From Pelomonas sp. CA6 (GTDB taxonomy: Bacteria > Pseudomonadota > Gammaproteobacteria > Burkholderiales > Burkholderiaceae_C): DNA of 64,000 nt. Positions 63,252-64,000 of this stretch are shown in pieces. Positions within the stretch are counted from its first letter, which is position 1. Each line of letters starts with the position of its first letter. Location of the stretch: contig NZ_JAKZFD010000007.1 of assembly GCF_022549225.1 (NCBI RefSeq), positions 186,001-250,000 of the forward strand. Reading direction: 5' to 3'. Below the pieces are notes generated by a model. That model made no database searches. It was not told the DNA's origin and was given only the letters and a program-made list of their open reading frames with translations. A program made the position numbers and the translations under genes.

Positions 63252-64000
63252 ATGACAGATCCGATGTCGCACAACTCTAGTTCCATGCCGGCCCGCGAGA
63301 CCACGGGCGGCGCGATCCGCCTGGCGGTCGATTGCATGGGCGGTGACCACGGCCCGTCCATCACCTTGCCGGCCTGCAAGGCTTTTCTGGCATCGCATCC
63401 GCAGGCTGAGCTGGTCCTGGTCGGTCGGCCGGAGGCCCTGGCCGCGGCGGCGAGCTGGCCGCGTTGCGAAATCGTCGCGGCCAGCGAAGTCGTCGAGATG
63501 GACGACCCCGTCGATGTCGCACTGCGCCGCAAGAAGGACTCCTCGATGCGGGTTGCGATCTCGCAGCTGAAGACGGGCAAGGACGGCTCGCCGGCGCGCG
63601 CGCATGCCTGTGTTTCCGCTGGCAATACCGGCGCGCTGATGGCCGTGGCCCGCTATCTGCTGAAGACCCTGGATGGCATCGATCGCCCCGCGATTGCTAC
63701 CGTGATGCCCAACCAGACCGGTGCCTACACCACGGTGCTGGACCTGGGGGCCAACGTCGATTGTTCGGCCGAGCATCTGCTGCAGTTCGCGGTGATGGGC
63801 AGCGCCCTGGTGGCGGCCGTCGACGGCAAGGAAGAGCCCAGCGTCGGTCTGCTGAACATCGGTGAAGAGGTGATCAAGGGCAACGAGGTCATCAAGCAGG
63901 CCGGCGAGCTGCTGCGCGCCGCGCATGCCCAGGGCCAGCTGCGCTTCCATGGCAATGTCGAGGGCAATGACATCTTCAAGGGCACGACCGACCTCGTGGT
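63252..64000 (+). CDS. plsX: Phosphate acyltransferase PlsX (3' end outside window)
   Basis: 249 codons visible, open to the window's end. From the ATG at 63252 (GGGGTG upstream) the protein starts [17 protein letters not shown] and then enters the family's [17 protein letters not shown] motif. PlsX makes acyl-phosphate from acyl-ACP for phospholipid synthesis. Further matches are [42 protein letters not shown] and [14 protein letters not shown]. The N-terminus is about 25 residues longer than usual; a shorter start at an internal ATG (63285) is possible. Confidence 0.95.
   Translation, partial: MTDPMSHNSSSMPARETTGGAIRLAVDCMGGDHGPSITLPACKAFLASHPQAELVLVGRPEALAAAASWPRCEIVAASEVVEMDDPVDVALRRKKDSSMRVAISQLKTGKDGSPARAHACVSAGNTGALMAVARYLLKTLDGIDRPAIATVMPNQTGAYTTVLDLGANVDCSAEHLLQFAVMGSALVAAVDGKEEPSVGLLNIGEEVIKGNEVIKQAGELLRAAHAQGQLRFHGNVEGNDIFKGTTDLV

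Overview
The window is GC-rich chromosomal DNA from a Gram-negative betaproteobacterium, most likely a Burkholderiales member near Roseateles/Mitsuaria/Pelomonas. That placement is an inference from the housekeeping proteins (LysS, YchF, DsbC, RhlE, PlsX), the conserved maf / yceD-rpmF-plsX neighbourhood, a DUF4148 protein, and the O-antigen and outer-membrane export genes. No rRNA, tRNA, CRISPR array or clear insertion sequence was seen.

Layout. (1) 1-8265: the 3' part of a giant repetitive surface protein (autotransporter-associated beta-strand repeats, then SdrD-B-like and DUF11-like modules), followed by a small secreted protein ending in a phage-tail-collar-like domain. (2) 8281-20113: a dense signalling island. 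It holds two paralogous cytoplasmic histidine kinases with TPR-like N-termini, an EarP-family glycosyltransferase homologue that has lost a key aspartate, a receiver-like protein without its phospho-acceptor, an HD-GYP phosphodiesterase, a membrane hybrid kinase, a LytTR response regulator and a single-domain receiver, plus two unrecognised proteins. An AT-rich gap with a perfect inverted repeat lies in the middle. (3) 20133-29716: housekeeping genes (ychF, ubiquinone-type monooxygenase, dsbC, DUF3429, M61 peptidase with PDZ, DUF3108, enoyl-CoA hydratase, DUF4148, lysS). (4) 29838-58862: a 29-kb surface-polysaccharide locus made of two blocks that converge at about 40.05-40.10 kb. The plus-strand block carries wbpB/D/E-like amino-sugar genes, a flippase, an acyltransferase, two glycosyltransferases, a methyltransferase remnant, an aminotransferase and a phosphoglycosyltransferase fusion. 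The minus-strand block, read from 58.9 kb down, carries wza, wzz, rfbF, wzx, rfbG, a cupin, an RmlD-like reductase, an FAD protein, wzy, four glycosyltransferases, wbpV, wbpL, a neuD/pglD-like gene and wbpM. (5) 59130-64000: rhlE, a tetrapyrrole-methylase-fold methyltransferase, maf, yceD, rpmF and the start of plsX.

How the genes work together. The polysaccharide locus can make at least a 2,3-diamino-uronic-acid-type sugar (WbpB/D/E steps), a QuiNAc-type sugar (WbpM/WbpV, with WbpL initiating on undecaprenyl phosphate) and a CDP-6-deoxyhexose (RfbF/RfbG plus cupin and reductase, with no RfbH for 3-deoxygenation). Assembly would be Wzx/Wzy-dependent with Wzz length control and Wza export. The signalling island beside the adhesin could control surface attachment through phosphotransfer and c-di-GMP, but that link rests only on gene order.

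The most interesting signals are the signalling island with its EarP-like protein, the N-terminal phosphoglycosyltransferase fused to a truncated CapD half, the methyltransferase missing its SAM-binding motif, the exact 2,280-bp periodicity in the adhesin, and four promoters whose -10-like hexamers lie 7-8 nt from the start codon, suggesting leaderless mRNAs.
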